64,000 bases of DNA from Anaerolineae bacterium (lineage in GTDB: Bacteria > Chloroflexota > Anaerolineae > JAFGEY01), in NCBI GenBank assembly GCA_016783145.1, contig JADHXD010000001.1, forward strand, positions 20,665 to 84,664, read 5' to 3'. The translations under genes were made by a program, and so were the position numbers. The notes under the pieces are model-generated. The model saw nothing but the letters and a program-made list of their open reading frames with translations, did not search any database and was not told the origin of the DNA. Positions 10,340 to 19,520 of this stretch are shown here, in pieces (positions within the stretch are counted from its first letter, which is position 1; every line of letters starts with the position of its first letter).

Positions 10340-13300
10340 CTACTGCTCCACTTTGTAGATCGTCACCTGTTCGTTTTGATAGGCCACTGACAGATACCGG
10401 CGAAAGGCAAGCTGCTCAAACTTGCCCGCCGCGTGCGGATATTGGGTCCTTTCCAGAGGCCCAATGTACACATACTCGACGTCCAGCTCGCGGAGCAGGT
10501 CGAGGGTCCTTTCGAGACTGGCCGTGTGAAACAAATCGTTCGCCTTTCCACTCCGCTCGCCCACCTGCCAGGCATAGCGCTGCTCGGACTCGTGCATGCC
10601 GATCAGCGTCGGAAGCCCGGTATGGCTGGATACACGCACGCCGAACTCCCGATAGTAGCCGATCGGGGCCTCAGCCAGGACGGGCGTACCCTCCACGTGC
10701 TCTCTTAGCCAGCGGATCGCCTCATAGTCCCCTTGCAGGTGGATCCGATTGCCTTCGTTGGGCCAGGAATAGGTGCCCACCGTCATAAACGCCATTCCGT
10801 CCAGTGTGCCGATCGCGGGGCGTTCTCCCGGAAAACGATCCATCACGCGCGCGGGTGTGCCCAGCACGGGATACAGAGCGGCAGACACGAGGAGCGCCCC
10901 CAGGAGGAACGTCCAGATCCAAGCCCAGCCTTTCGACCACCTCTCGACCGCATGCCAGATCTCGGGCAGTGACGCTCCCACGGCAACGGCCAACATCACC
11001 CATACCTGCAGGTAGAACTTGAACAAAGTGTTCATGCGCCACCACCCTGCTTGATCGCCGTCAAGGTGGTCCTTGAGGTAAAAGAGCTCAACCCCCACTA
11101 GCAGGAGAAAAGCCGTAAAGATCAGTGCCATGACAAAGCGGCCCTCACGCGTCAGGCTGCGCTGCAGGAGCAACGCTGCCGCCAAGATCACCAAGGGCAC
11201 CATCAACGCTACGACCCAGTATCCCCTCCACGCCCCCCATGCCAGGGCCACGACCAGCAGGATCGCTCCCCAGACAGAAAAACGGTAGCTGCCTCTGGCC
11301 TCGCGTACCAGCAGGCTGTACAACTCCTCGACGCGGTGCAGGCGGGACAGGTGGTGGCCCACCAGGCGCGCAAGGCGCAGAATCGCCCAGCGAGAGCGCT
11401 GCACCGAGAGCGTGATCAGCAGGAACGTGACAAGCACGAACAAAGAGAACCCCCACACCGTGAGGAACTCACCCAGCTTGGTATGCCCTCGACCCAGGCT
11501 CCAACCAAGGCCGACATAGAGGGCCGTATAGTACTTGAAAAACGGCGCGTATAGCAGCAAGCTGACCCCAGCCAGCCCGACACCCGCCAAAAGTGCCGGC
11601 ACAACACCGCGCCTGCCGTGCGTGCGCACCCAAGAAAAGAGCAAGATCAGCCCGCTGAATCCGGCATAGGCGGGCCAATCCCAGGTGTTGATCGCTGCCA
11701 GCGCGCCCAGCGCGACGGCCCACAGAGCCCAACTCAGCACACCGCCCCAATCAAGCCGGCGCTTGAGGTGCCGACTGCCACCCAATGACGGTGTGCCCTC
11801 GTCCCCAGGGAGGCTCTCGACGCTGTCTACAGAACCGGTTCGGGCAGGATCTGGCCTGCGACACAGCCAGCTCAGAGCCAGGGCAAGGACCACCAATGTG
11901 AACGGGATGTTGATCATGTGCGGGTGTAGGTCGGCGAACAGAAAGCTCCAGTAGGGGAACTCGTTGATCGTCAGCCCGACCACGCGGCTGGGATCCCAGT
12001 AGTTGAACCCCGCAAACTGGGTCTCCCGGGCCAGGATCCGCATCGCGCCTGTCACGGCACGCACCAGGGCCTCCAGGCCAGGGATCCGGCTGGTGAACTG
12101 GCTTTGACTTGCCCATCCCAGGCGCTCGATGACCTGTGTGGCGCTGGCCAGATTGCCGAGGACTCCCACGCAGAGCGCCGCCAGCAAGCCGTGGGCGACC
12201 CCGAACCCCGGGGACTCGCTCGCGTTCCCTCGCCTGGCCCAGACCTTGCCCGCCAGTGTATACCCGATGGAGAACGCATTGCTTATCGTCAGTGCAAAGA
12301 GCAGGGGAACGGCCAGGTTGAAAGCCACTGTCGACTCGATGCCGGTCAGCCTGGTGAGGATCGAGACCAAGAGGTGGCCATAGTAGTAGTAGTTGAGATA
12401 CCCACCGGAGAAATAGGGATCGTACGGCGGCAAGTACGCACTGCGTAGGCAGGCGTTCAGATAGGCGATGTCCATCCCTTTCTCGCCACCGTTCCAGGGC
12501 TGCCACAGATCAGGGTTCAGAATGCGGATGATGACAAAGAGCAGGAATGCCAGTCCAAAGGTCACCTCGCCGATGACGACGACGCGCCACTTGCGGCGCA
12601 AGAACGCCGCCATCTGTCCTCGCCTCCACCAAACCACGAGGCCGGAGGCCAGGGCCAGGAGCGCGATCGCAGCGTACGTCAGGGGTAAACCATTCTTCAG
12701 CCAGTGCAGACTGGACGGCAGCCAGACCAGGTAGCCAAGGACCAGCATTCCAATCGAACGCGTGAGCAGGTATCCGCGGTCGCGAAGGCCCTGGAACACT
12801 GCAAAAGTCAGCGGCCAGGCCAGCCAGCCCAACAGAGCGACCGCCAACCACCAGATGCTCACCGCGCCCCAAGTTGACTCGCTGGCCCAACGATTCCATC
12901 CCAGGCCAGAGACCACGGGCAGCTCTCCGACCGGTCTATCGAGCAGAAGCGTGCGTGTGGCGTCCTCTTGGGCGGTGGGTTTGCGATCCAGGATCGACAG
13001 CAGATCGAGCTTCTCCGTGGGTTCCCACACCGGCTGGATAGACAACACCCCGGCAAACAACTTGTCCCACTCCAGCCCGTCCAGGTCGCGCACCTTGCGA
13101 AAGACGATGGGCTTGGGATGATCATAGACGGTAAAGCTCTCATCGGCATCGTCATCTACGATCTCGGCGCCCAAGATGCCAGGATAAGCTGTGAACTCGC
13201 GTGCCCGCACGTATCCCAGTTTCTCTTCAAAGAGCAGGCGATAGAACTCTGTGCCCAACGGGTAGCGCTTTGGCAGGCGTGGGATCGTCCGGTAGAGACG

Positions 13301-14911
13301 GTTGGTCGCCAGGACCAGGTAATCCGCCTCCTTGAGCACGGAGCGGATCAGCAGATACTTGTCGTACCCGTCTCGTTCATACATCGGCAGTGTGACATGT
13401 CTGTAGCCGTGCTCGCCCGGGCTGGCCCGGTCCTCCGGAAGGGACAGAGGGAGGTGGTCATCCCAGTGTTCGACAGCGATCACCGACCCATCCGGCACCT
13501 GGGCATAGATCCATCGCGAGGCCTGGACCCACGGGTGCGTCTGGGCATACACGCGCATAAACGCCAGCGCCCACAGGCTTGCACCGACCAGGACAACATA
13601 GGGCAGGCTGGCAAGCGCCCCACGGACTGCGGGCCGGGCGCGGCGGAGCGCCGGACGTGCATCCATGTCCGCCATCTGGCTGCGTGCCCATCTGCTGATC
13701 TCGTACAGCATCGCCGCAGCCATCAAGACGAACAGCGGCAGCAGAGGAAGCATATAGCGCATAAACTTGACCATGAACGAACCGGTCATCGCAAAGTAGG
13801 GGATCGCCCAGCCGAGGAGCACCAGCTCTTCCGCGTGCGGGCGCTGGAACTGCCGCACGATTACCCACCCAAAGCCAGAGAGCGCGGCAATTCCCAGGGG
13901 CCAGCCCAATCCCCAGCGGACCTGCTGCACAATGTGATATAGGAACGGCGTGGTATTCCGGTATTGTCGAGTAAACGGCCAGTCAGTCTCGCCGCGCACC
14001 ATCGCTCCCTGCTCGGTGATCTGCTTGAGATAGAGTTTGAGGTCAAGGACGGCAAAGGGTGACGCGATCAGGAAGGCCAGCGCGGCAGAAAGCAAGCTGA
14101 GCAAGATGTTCGCCCACGAGCACCGCAGTATCCCGATCGCCCGATGTCGCTGGGGGCTACCCACGCAACGCGCGGCCCGGATCACCTGAGCGACCACGAG
14201 CACCGCGACGAGCGGCAGGGCACTGAACTTGGAGGCCACGGCGAACCCAGCCGCTGCCCCGGCCCAGATCGTGGGCCCTATGCTCTCCTTCCCGGCCTGC
14301 GCCACGCACACGGAGCCATATACGGAGAGAGTGATGAAAAAGGTGGTGATCACGTCGAACGTAGAGAAATGGGATAGCTGCACGTGCAGCACCGTAACAG
14401 CCACCAGCGCCGCCGCCAGCAGACCGACGCGTTCCCGGTAAACCCGTCGCCCCATCAAGTAGACCAGATAGATCGTACCCAGATCAAAGAGAGCGGAGAG
14501 GATCCGGCCTGTGACATGGATCGCCGCGTATTCGCCGTACGCCTCCAGCTCACGAGCAAGCGCCGCGTAGCAAGGAGACCATTGAGCCATCTTGCGTCCG
14601 GCGCCAGCCAACGCGTGACCGGCCAGCGACTGGAGGTAGAGAGGCAGGTGCCCGTAGGCAAAGCTGCGCACCTGGCCCCCTCCCTTCCCATCGGGCACCC
14701 ACAGCGGATTGAGCGTGGACCGGCGCGGATCGAGCACCTCGCTCGCTCGCTCGGGCCAGGTGATCGTCGGCGCGACCATCGCGATCCACCGCTCGTCAGG
14801 ATGGCTGTGTTGGCCGCTGTCCCAGTTCAGGCCATAGAAGCGCAGCCCTGCCGCGACGATCAAGACAAGCGCCAAGATCCAATGTGAGGCGGTTCGTTTC
14901 GGTGATTCCAT
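10340..14911 (-). CDS. GT39-like + DUF2298/YYY fusion membrane protein
   Basis: N-terminal half has PMT/GT39 features (GLNWDSGQHSHPDERWIAMVAPTITWP); C-terminal half repeats YYY motifs (EFPYWSFLFADLHPHMINIPFTLVVLALALSW; RMNTLFKFYLQVWVML). Start refined to ATG at 14911 (MESPKRT). Confidence 0.8.
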   Translation of the reverse strand: MESPKRTASHWILALVLIVAAGLRFYGLNWDSGQHSHPDERWIAMVAPTITWPERASEVLDPRRSTLNPLWVPDGKGGGQVRSFAYGHLPLYLQSLAGHALAGAGRKMAQWSPCYAALARELEAYGEYAAIHVTGRILSALFDLGTIYLVYLMGRRVYRERVGLLAAALVAVTVLHVQLSHFSTFDVITTFFITLSVYGSVCVAQAGKESIGPTIWAGAAAGFAVASKFSALPLVAVLVVAQVIRAARCVGSPQRHRAIGILRCSWANILLSLLSAALAFLIASPFAVLDLKLYLKQITEQGAMVRGETDWPFTRQYRNTTPFLYHIVQQVRWGLGWPLGIAALSGFGWVIVRQFQRPHAEELVLLGWAIPYFAMTGSFMVKFMRYMLPLLPLFVLMAAAMLYEISRWARSQMADMDARPALRRARPAVRGALASLPYVVLVGASLWALAFMRVYAQTHPWVQASRWIYAQVPDGSVIAVEHWDDHLPLSLPEDRASPGEHGYRHVTLPMYERDGYDKYLLIRSVLKEADYLVLATNRLYRTIPRLPKRYPLGTEFYRLLFEEKLGYVRAREFTAYPGILGAEIVDDDADESFTVYDHPKPIVFRKVRDLDGLEWDKLFAGVLSIQPVWEPTEKLDLLSILDRKPTAQEDATRTLLLDRPVGELPVVSGLGWNRWASESTWGAVSIWWLAVALLGWLAWPLTFAVFQGLRDRGYLLTRSIGMLVLGYLVWLPSSLHWLKNGLPLTYAAIALLALASGLVVWWRRGQMAAFLRRKWRVVVIGEVTFGLAFLLFVIIRILNPDLWQPWNGGEKGMDIAYLNACLRSAYLPPYDPYFSGGYLNYYYYGHLLVSILTRLTGIESTVAFNLAVPLLFALTISNAFSIGYTLAGKVWARRGNASESPGFGVAHGLLAALCVGVLGNLASATQVIERLGWASQSQFTSRIPGLEALVRAVTGAMRILARETQFAGFNYWDPSRVVGLTINEFPYWSFLFADLHPHMINIPFTLVVLALALSWLCRRPDPARTGSVDSVESLPGDEGTPSLGGSRHLKRRLDWGGVLSWALWAVALGALAAINTWDWPAYAGFSGLILLFSWVRTHGRRGVVPALLAGVGLAGVSLLLYAPFFKYYTALYVGLGWSLGRGHTKLGEFLTVWGFSLFVLVTFLLITLSVQRSRWAILRLARLVGHHLSRLHRVEELYSLLVREARGSYRFSVWGAILLVVALAWGAWRGYWVVALMVPLVILAAALLLQRSLTREGRFVMALIFTAFLLLVGVELFYLKDHLDGDQAGWWRMNTLFKFYLQVWVMLAVAVGASLPEIWHAVERWSKGWAWIWTFLLGALLVSAALYPVLGTPARVMDRFPGERPAIGTLDGMAFMTVGTYSWPNEGNRIHLQGDYEAIRWLREHVEGTPVLAEAPIGYYREFGVRVSSHTGLPTLIGMHESEQRYAWQVGERSGKANDLFHTASLERTLDLLRELDVEYVYIGPLERTQYPHAAGKFEQLAFRRYLSVAYQNEQVTIYKVEQ

Positions 14912-14949
14912 TCGACGTCCTTGAGAACAGCAACCTGAGAGCGCGGGAT

Positions 14950-14978
14950 ATTGTATCATCACCGAGCCTTTCAGGCAA
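14950..14978 (-). promoter_or_regulatory. Sigma70-like promoter TTGCCT-17-TACAAT for the 10340-14911 gene
   Basis: Reverse-strand -35 TTGCCT (14973-14978), 17-nt spacer, -10 TACAAT (14950-14955), ~40 nt upstream of the refined ATG. Confidence 0.55.
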
Positions 14979-14991
14979 GACGACAACAAGA

Positions 14992-15021
14992 GAGCCCTCG
15001 CCCAGGATCAGGTGAGGGCTC
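14992..15021 (-). terminator. Rho-independent terminator-like hairpin downstream of the 15237-16400 gene
   Basis: Arms gagccctcgcc / ggtgagggctc (11 bp, one G.U) followed on the minus strand by T-rich TCTTGTTGTCGTCTT. Confidence 0.65.
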
Positions 15022-15233
15022 CAATCAAGATAGATTTGCGAAAGCACAATCGCTGTGATGGCGCAGTTGGACAGCAACCCGGCACGCGTGCTCCGACTGG
15101 CCCGGCTCTGCGCTCAGATATGGACGCAACAGAACGTCCACGGGACCTTCTCAAGCAGGAGCAGGGATCTACATCGATGCCCTGCGTGACGTACGCCATC
15201 AGTGGTGAGCGCCCTCCGGAACAAAGGGCACAC

Positions 15234-16400
15234 TCACCTGAGGCGGCGCCCGGTTACGATTCGCTTCTGTAGGATCTCAAGCAAGGCTTCCGGGGACGCT
15301 GCCTCGATGACATCGAGCAGCACATCCTGGTCCCCCTGAAGCCTGGCAAGCACCTCTGGATCAGGATTGATCGCCGTGACAAACCCCTTGTTCTTTAGAG
15401 CGGACTGTACGCTTCGTCCAGAACTCGGTCCGAAGCGCATCAGGTAGTGTAGTAGGGCCGCGTACCAACTCCGTCCCGCCGACGGCGACATCAGGATGTA
15501 GTCGACATCGGAGGGCGGCGGCTGCGCCAAGTGGTGCCCATCCTCGATGCGCTCAGCAAGGGCCGTGCTCAGCTCGACCGGCGTGGCGGCAAGAATGACC
15601 TCGACGCCGAGCTCCAGTTCTTCCATCTCGGAGAGCAGCCCTTCAGTCGGGTTGATGGCAACGATAACCCCGCCCAGCAAGCCAGCGTCCTGCCGCCTTT
15701 TCCCCGCACTGATCCCAAACTCAGCCAGGTACGGGACTGCGGCCTGGTACCACTCTGCGCCCGCCCCCTCGGGCAGCAAGAGATAGTCACCCCCTGTCTT
15801 TAGCATCGGCTCAGCGTACAGACGCGCCTCGTCCCAATAGGAGTCATTGTGCTTGACCCGCCACTGGACCGTCCCTCGGAGAAACACCGTGATCGTATCT
15901 GACACGGCTTCGACGCTCACTGTGCGCTGACCCCACACATCATACTCCTCGGTCAGCTCGCCCCAGATCACTTGCGGAGCGCGAGGATCGGTGCCACCGT
16001 AGGGATCGATGCCCACACATGTCTTGTAGCAGCCGTTTTCTTTTGACTGTTCGATGTTGTCGTGCTTGCTGGACCAGACTTGTACCCAAGCGGAGAACGT
16101 GACCTGCTTGCCCACGGAAACGCCGGATACTTGCTGATAGATGCCTGCCTCGTGCGTGGAAAAGGTGGTGAAGAGCTTCTGTGCAAAGTCGCCCGTCCGT
16201 ATACGTCTGTACCCAAACCTGCGACCATCTTCTGGCTCATAATCTGGACGGTGGAGATAGCCGGGCTCCTGGTGATCCTCCCCCTCCCGCCACCAGGCAT
16301 GCCAATCGTTCGCCACCGTCAGCTCGCCGATGTCGTTGTAGTTCCGGAATCCATCGCAAAAGTCCTTGTTCTTGAGTGCCAACTCGGTTCTCTTGACCAT
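15234..16400 (-). CDS. Hypothetical protein: beta-sandwich-like N-terminal domain plus duplicated ~85-aa C-terminal domain
   Basis: Start refined to ATG 16400 (MVKRTEL) with RBS GGAAGGAG; N-terminal module shares 'YQQVSGVSVGKQVTFSAW...VGIDPYGGTDPR' with the CDS at 63332; C-terminus contains two related repeats. Confidence 0.7.
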   Translation of the reverse strand: MVKRTELALKNKDFCDGFRNYNDIGELTVANDWHAWWREGEDHQEPGYLHRPDYEPEDGRRFGYRRIRTGDFAQKLFTTFSTHEAGIYQQVSGVSVGKQVTFSAWVQVWSSKHDNIEQSKENGCYKTCVGIDPYGGTDPRAPQVIWGELTEEYDVWGQRTVSVEAVSDTITVFLRGTVQWRVKHNDSYWDEARLYAEPMLKTGGDYLLLPEGAGAEWYQAAVPYLAEFGISAGKRRQDAGLLGGVIVAINPTEGLLSEMEELELGVEVILAATPVELSTALAERIEDGHHLAQPPPSDVDYILMSPSAGRSWYAALLHYLMRFGPSSGRSVQSALKNKGFVTAINPDPEVLARLQGDQDVLLDVIEAASPEALLEILQKRIVTGRRLR

Positions 16401-16472
16401 CTGATGCTCCTTCCTCTGCTGGTCGTGAGTGGCCGGGATCCCCCCCCGGGCACCTGCGAACATCACGGCTCT

Positions 16473-16501
16473 ACTATACACCATCCCACAGCATCTGTCA
16501 A
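16473..16501 (-). promoter_or_regulatory. Sigma70-like promoter TTGACA-17-TATAGT for the 15234-16400 gene
   Basis: Reverse strand TTGACA (16496-16501), 17-nt spacer, TATAGT (16473-16478). Confidence 0.65.
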
Positions 16502-16583
16502 TAGCTCTCGAGAGGACAAACACCGCAAAATCCGTCACAAACATGCACGATCACGCTCCGGATCGGCCACAAGTGCGCAGGAC

Positions 16584-16612
16584 TTGACAGTGCTCTCCAC
16601 GCGTGCTATAAT
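16584..16612 (+). promoter_or_regulatory. Consensus sigma70 promoter TTGACA-17-TATAAT for the DeoR-family gene
   Basis: ttgaca 16584-16589, 17-nt spacer, tataat 16607-16612; -10 flanked by a perfect inverted repeat. Confidence 0.75.
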
Positions 16613-16731
16613 GCACGCGTCGTTGGCAGAGTGCCTCATTTGCAGTTCCGCCTGGGCCATGCACAGTCCGCTGCCGTTGCCACCATGCGTACTGCGGCAG
16701 ATCTGGCGAGTTGGCCTCCACATAGCGAGGA

Positions 16732-17493
16732 ATGAAAGTGCTTGCCGCCGAACGTCGCCGGGCAATCACGAACCTGATGCGCAAGCAATCCAGTGTCCGC
16801 GTGGAGGACTTGTGCACGCGCTTTGGGGCCAGTGCCTCCACCATTCGCCGCGACCTGGAGTACCTGGAGCGGCGCGGCACCCTGAAGCGGACGTACGGAG
16901 GGGCGATTGCTGCCGACGGAGATGAGGTCAGCTTGGCTGTGGAAGACACCGCGCTTTCCGAGGTCAGATCCAGGATCGGGGCCGCCACCGCCGCGCTGAT
17001 CAGGGAGGGAGAGACGGTCTTCCTGGGCCCGGGGCCGACTACGTTGGCGGTGGCACAGCATCTCGTGACCCGATCGTCGGTCACGGTTGTGACCAACGCA
17101 CTGAATGTAGCCACCTACCTGACCGCACACTCGCACCTGCCCGTCATCGTCACGGGAGGTCAGGTCGACCGCCCACAGACAGCCCTCTTGGGGCACCTGG
17201 CGCAACTGACCTTGCGCGAGCTGCGCGCAGATCGAGCCATCATCGGTGTGGGCGGCATACACGTGCCCGATGGAGTCACCGGAGAAAGCCTGCCCGGGGT
17301 GCAGTTCCTGCGCTCGGTCATCGAGCTGATGCCTGAGCTGGTGATCGTCGCCGACTCTGGCAGGTGGGGGCGCGTCGGGCCCGCATTTCTGGCAGCGCTG
17401 GAGGCCATCGATGTCATCGTCACAGACCTCAACGCGCCTGCCGCGATGGTCTGGGATCTAGCCCAATTGGGGATTCAGGTCATACAAACTTGA
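16732..17493 (+). CDS. DeoR/GlpR-family transcriptional regulator
   Basis: 253 aa; N-terminal HTH 'RRRAITNLMRKQSSVRVEDLCTRFGASASTIRRDLEYLERRGTLKRTYGGA' and DeoR sensor core 'FLGPGPTTLAVAQHL...TGGQV'. Confidence 0.9.
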   Translation: MKVLAAERRRAITNLMRKQSSVRVEDLCTRFGASASTIRRDLEYLERRGTLKRTYGGAIAADGDEVSLAVEDTALSEVRSRIGAATAALIREGETVFLGPGPTTLAVAQHLVTRSSVTVVTNALNVATYLTAHSHLPVIVTGGQVDRPQTALLGHLAQLTLRELRADRAIIGVGGIHVPDGVTGESLPGVQFLRSVIELMPELVIVADSGRWGRVGPAFLAALEAIDVIVTDLNAPAAMVWDLAQLGIQVIQT

Positions 17494-17512
17494 CTCAAAG
17501 GAGGAACCTGTC

Positions 17513-18619
17513 ATGGCAAGCGTAACGTATGAGCACGTGAGCAAGCGATTCGGCAACGTCGAAGCGGTCAACGATCTGAGCATCGAGATCCCGGACAAAG
17601 AGTTCCTGGTGTTTGTAGGCCCTTCGGGTTGTGGCAAGACCACCAGCTTGCGCCTGCTGGCAGGGCTGGAGGAGCTGACCGAGGGAAACATCTACATCGG
17701 GGACCGCCTGGTCAATGATGTAGCCCCCAAGGACCGCGACATCGCCATGGTCTTCCAGAGCTATGCGCTCTACCCGCACATGTCGGTCTATGACAACATG
17801 GCCTTTGGCCTCAGGCTGCGCAAGACCCCGAAGATCGAAATCGATCAGCGGGTCAAGCAGGCTGCGGGAGATCTGGGCATCGGCGACCTGCTGGATCGCA
17901 AGCCCAAGCAGCTTTCGGGTGGCCAGCGACAGCGCGTGGCCGTGGGCCGGGCCATCGTCCGCGATCCAGCCGTGTTCCTGATGGACGAGCCGCTCTCGAA
18001 CCTCGACGCCAAGCTTCGCGTCGAGGCGCGCGCGATGCTCAGCAGGCTTCACCAGCGGCTGGAGACGACTTTTATCTATGTGACCCACGACCAGACCGAG
18101 GCGATGACGATGGGCAGCCGGATCTCTGTGCTGCGTGACGGGGTTCTGCAGCAGATCGATACCCCGCAGGTGCTCTATGATACGCCCGCCAACATCTTTG
18201 TCGCTGGTTTCATCGGCAGTCCGAGCATGAACTTTTTCGACGCAACCCTGGTGGGCAGCGCAGACGAGATGGTTGTCCAGTCGGACACGTTCAAGCTGGC
18301 CGTCCCCCCGGGCAGGGCCAAGATCTACGCCGAGAGAGGATACGCAGGGCGCGAGGTCGTCTTTGGCATCCGGCCCGGCGACATCTACGACCCCGAGTTC
18401 CAGGCCCTCAACGTCTACGCCCAGACACTCACCGCCAAGGTGGACGTCACCGAGTTGATGGGCAATGAGATCTTTTTGTACTTGCTGACCGGTGAAAAAG
18501 AGTTCAAGGCACGGGTCGACCCTCGCTCCAAAGCGCGGGTAGGCCACGAACTGAACTTTGTCTTTGATATGGAGCGTATGCAGATCTTTGACCGCCAGAC
18601 CGAAATGGCAGTCCGGTAA
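17513..18619 (+). CDS. ABC transporter ATP-binding protein, MsmX/UgpC (CUT1) type
   Basis: Walker A GPSGCGKTT, signature LSGGQRQRVAVGRAIVR, Walker B VFLMDEPLSNLDAKLR, C-terminal TOBE-like region. Confidence 0.92.
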   Translation: MASVTYEHVSKRFGNVEAVNDLSIEIPDKEFLVFVGPSGCGKTTSLRLLAGLEELTEGNIYIGDRLVNDVAPKDRDIAMVFQSYALYPHMSVYDNMAFGLRLRKTPKIEIDQRVKQAAGDLGIGDLLDRKPKQLSGGQRQRVAVGRAIVRDPAVFLMDEPLSNLDAKLRVEARAMLSRLHQRLETTFIYVTHDQTEAMTMGSRISVLRDGVLQQIDTPQVLYDTPANIFVAGFIGSPSMNFFDATLVGSADEMVVQSDTFKLAVPPGRAKIYAERGYAGREVVFGIRPGDIYDPEFQALNVYAQTLTAKVDVTELMGNEIFLYLLTGEKEFKARVDPRSKARVGHELNFVFDMERMQIFDRQTEMAVR

Positions 18620-18640
18620 CCAGGACCGCCGTAGACATCA

Positions 18641-18673
18641 AGCCGGTCACCCCCAAGAAGAGGGTGACCGGCT
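18641..18673 (+). terminator. Terminator hairpin between convergent genes
   Basis: Perfect 12-bp stem agccggtcaccc / gggtgaccggct with 9-nt loop. Confidence 0.75.
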
Positions 18674-18720
18674 CTTGCTTTCCTTGCCTTGGGCCCCATC
18701 CTTCGGCTCCGCTCAGGACG

Positions 18721-19248
18721 CTATGTGTAGCGAGACACCTCGAATCGCGACAGCTTGATCGGTTCGTCCGGTCCGATCCCGGCCTTGAGGCGGCAGATGC
18801 GGATCTGCTCCGCCACCGTGTCCACTCCCTCCAGGTCGGGGAGAAGCAGCCCCCTCCTGGTCCAGCCCTGCGCGGCCTCGACGATCACGCCGTAGCGCCT
18901 GGGATCGAGTTCCTCCGGGCTGGAGATCGGTTCCGGTTGGCTCAGCACGTCGACCTTGGTGTCCAGCCCGTCGAGCTCGCCCGGCATCACCGGCGGGAAG
19001 CGGGGATCCCGGGTGGCGGCTGAGATCGCATTCGAGATGATCTCCAGCGCTACGTTCGGCTGGGTGGGCAGAAACGTGCCAATGCAGCCCCTCAACTGAC
19101 CATACCGATCGTGCAAGGAGACAAATGTCCCGGCCTGCTCGTGCATCTCCGCAGTCAGTTCGTCAGGAGGATCCACGACTCGGCCCTCACACACGTATAT
19201 CCTGATCGCCTCGCTCGCCAGTCGCACCAACGGATGGCTCTCTTTCAC
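18721..19248 (-). CDS. AMMECR1-domain protein (AmmeMemoRadiSam system protein A-like)
   Basis: '[57 protein letters not shown]' is diagnostic of AMMECR1; GTG start refined to 19248 with RBS GGAGGTG. Confidence 0.88.
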   Translation of the reverse strand: MKESHPLVRLASEAIRIYVCEGRVVDPPDELTAEMHEQAGTFVSLHDRYGQLRGCIGTFLPTQPNVALEIISNAISAATRDPRFPPVMPGELDGLDTKVDVLSQPEPISSPEELDPRRYGVIVEAAQGWTRRGLLLPDLEGVDTVAEQIRICRLKAGIGPDEPIKLSRFEVSRYT

Positions 19249-19309
19249 CGACGCACCTCCCCAGTCCAGAACCTGTACGCAACCTTCACGCAATATCGAG
19301 CAAAACCTG

Positions 19310-19338
19310 TTGCACCCTCTCACAGCACATGCTACAAT
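19310..19338 (+). promoter_or_regulatory. Sigma70-like promoter TTGCAC-17-TACAAT
   Basis: ttgcac 19310-19315, 17-nt spacer, tacaat 19333-19338, ~180 nt upstream of the 19521 gene. Confidence 0.6.
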
Positions 19339-19520
19339 AAATAAAAGTATGTCGCGCACGTGGAGCACGCCCTCGCAGCTTCCCGCATCGCAAGAGCGGA
19401 CGCCTGCCAGGAGTGCCCATCCAGACGTCTGAGACGTTCACCGCAACACCGTAGGTCCCTTACGGGAGAAGTGGATCTCCCGTTGAACCAGCCAAGCTCA
19501 GAGAACAAAGGAGAAGAACC

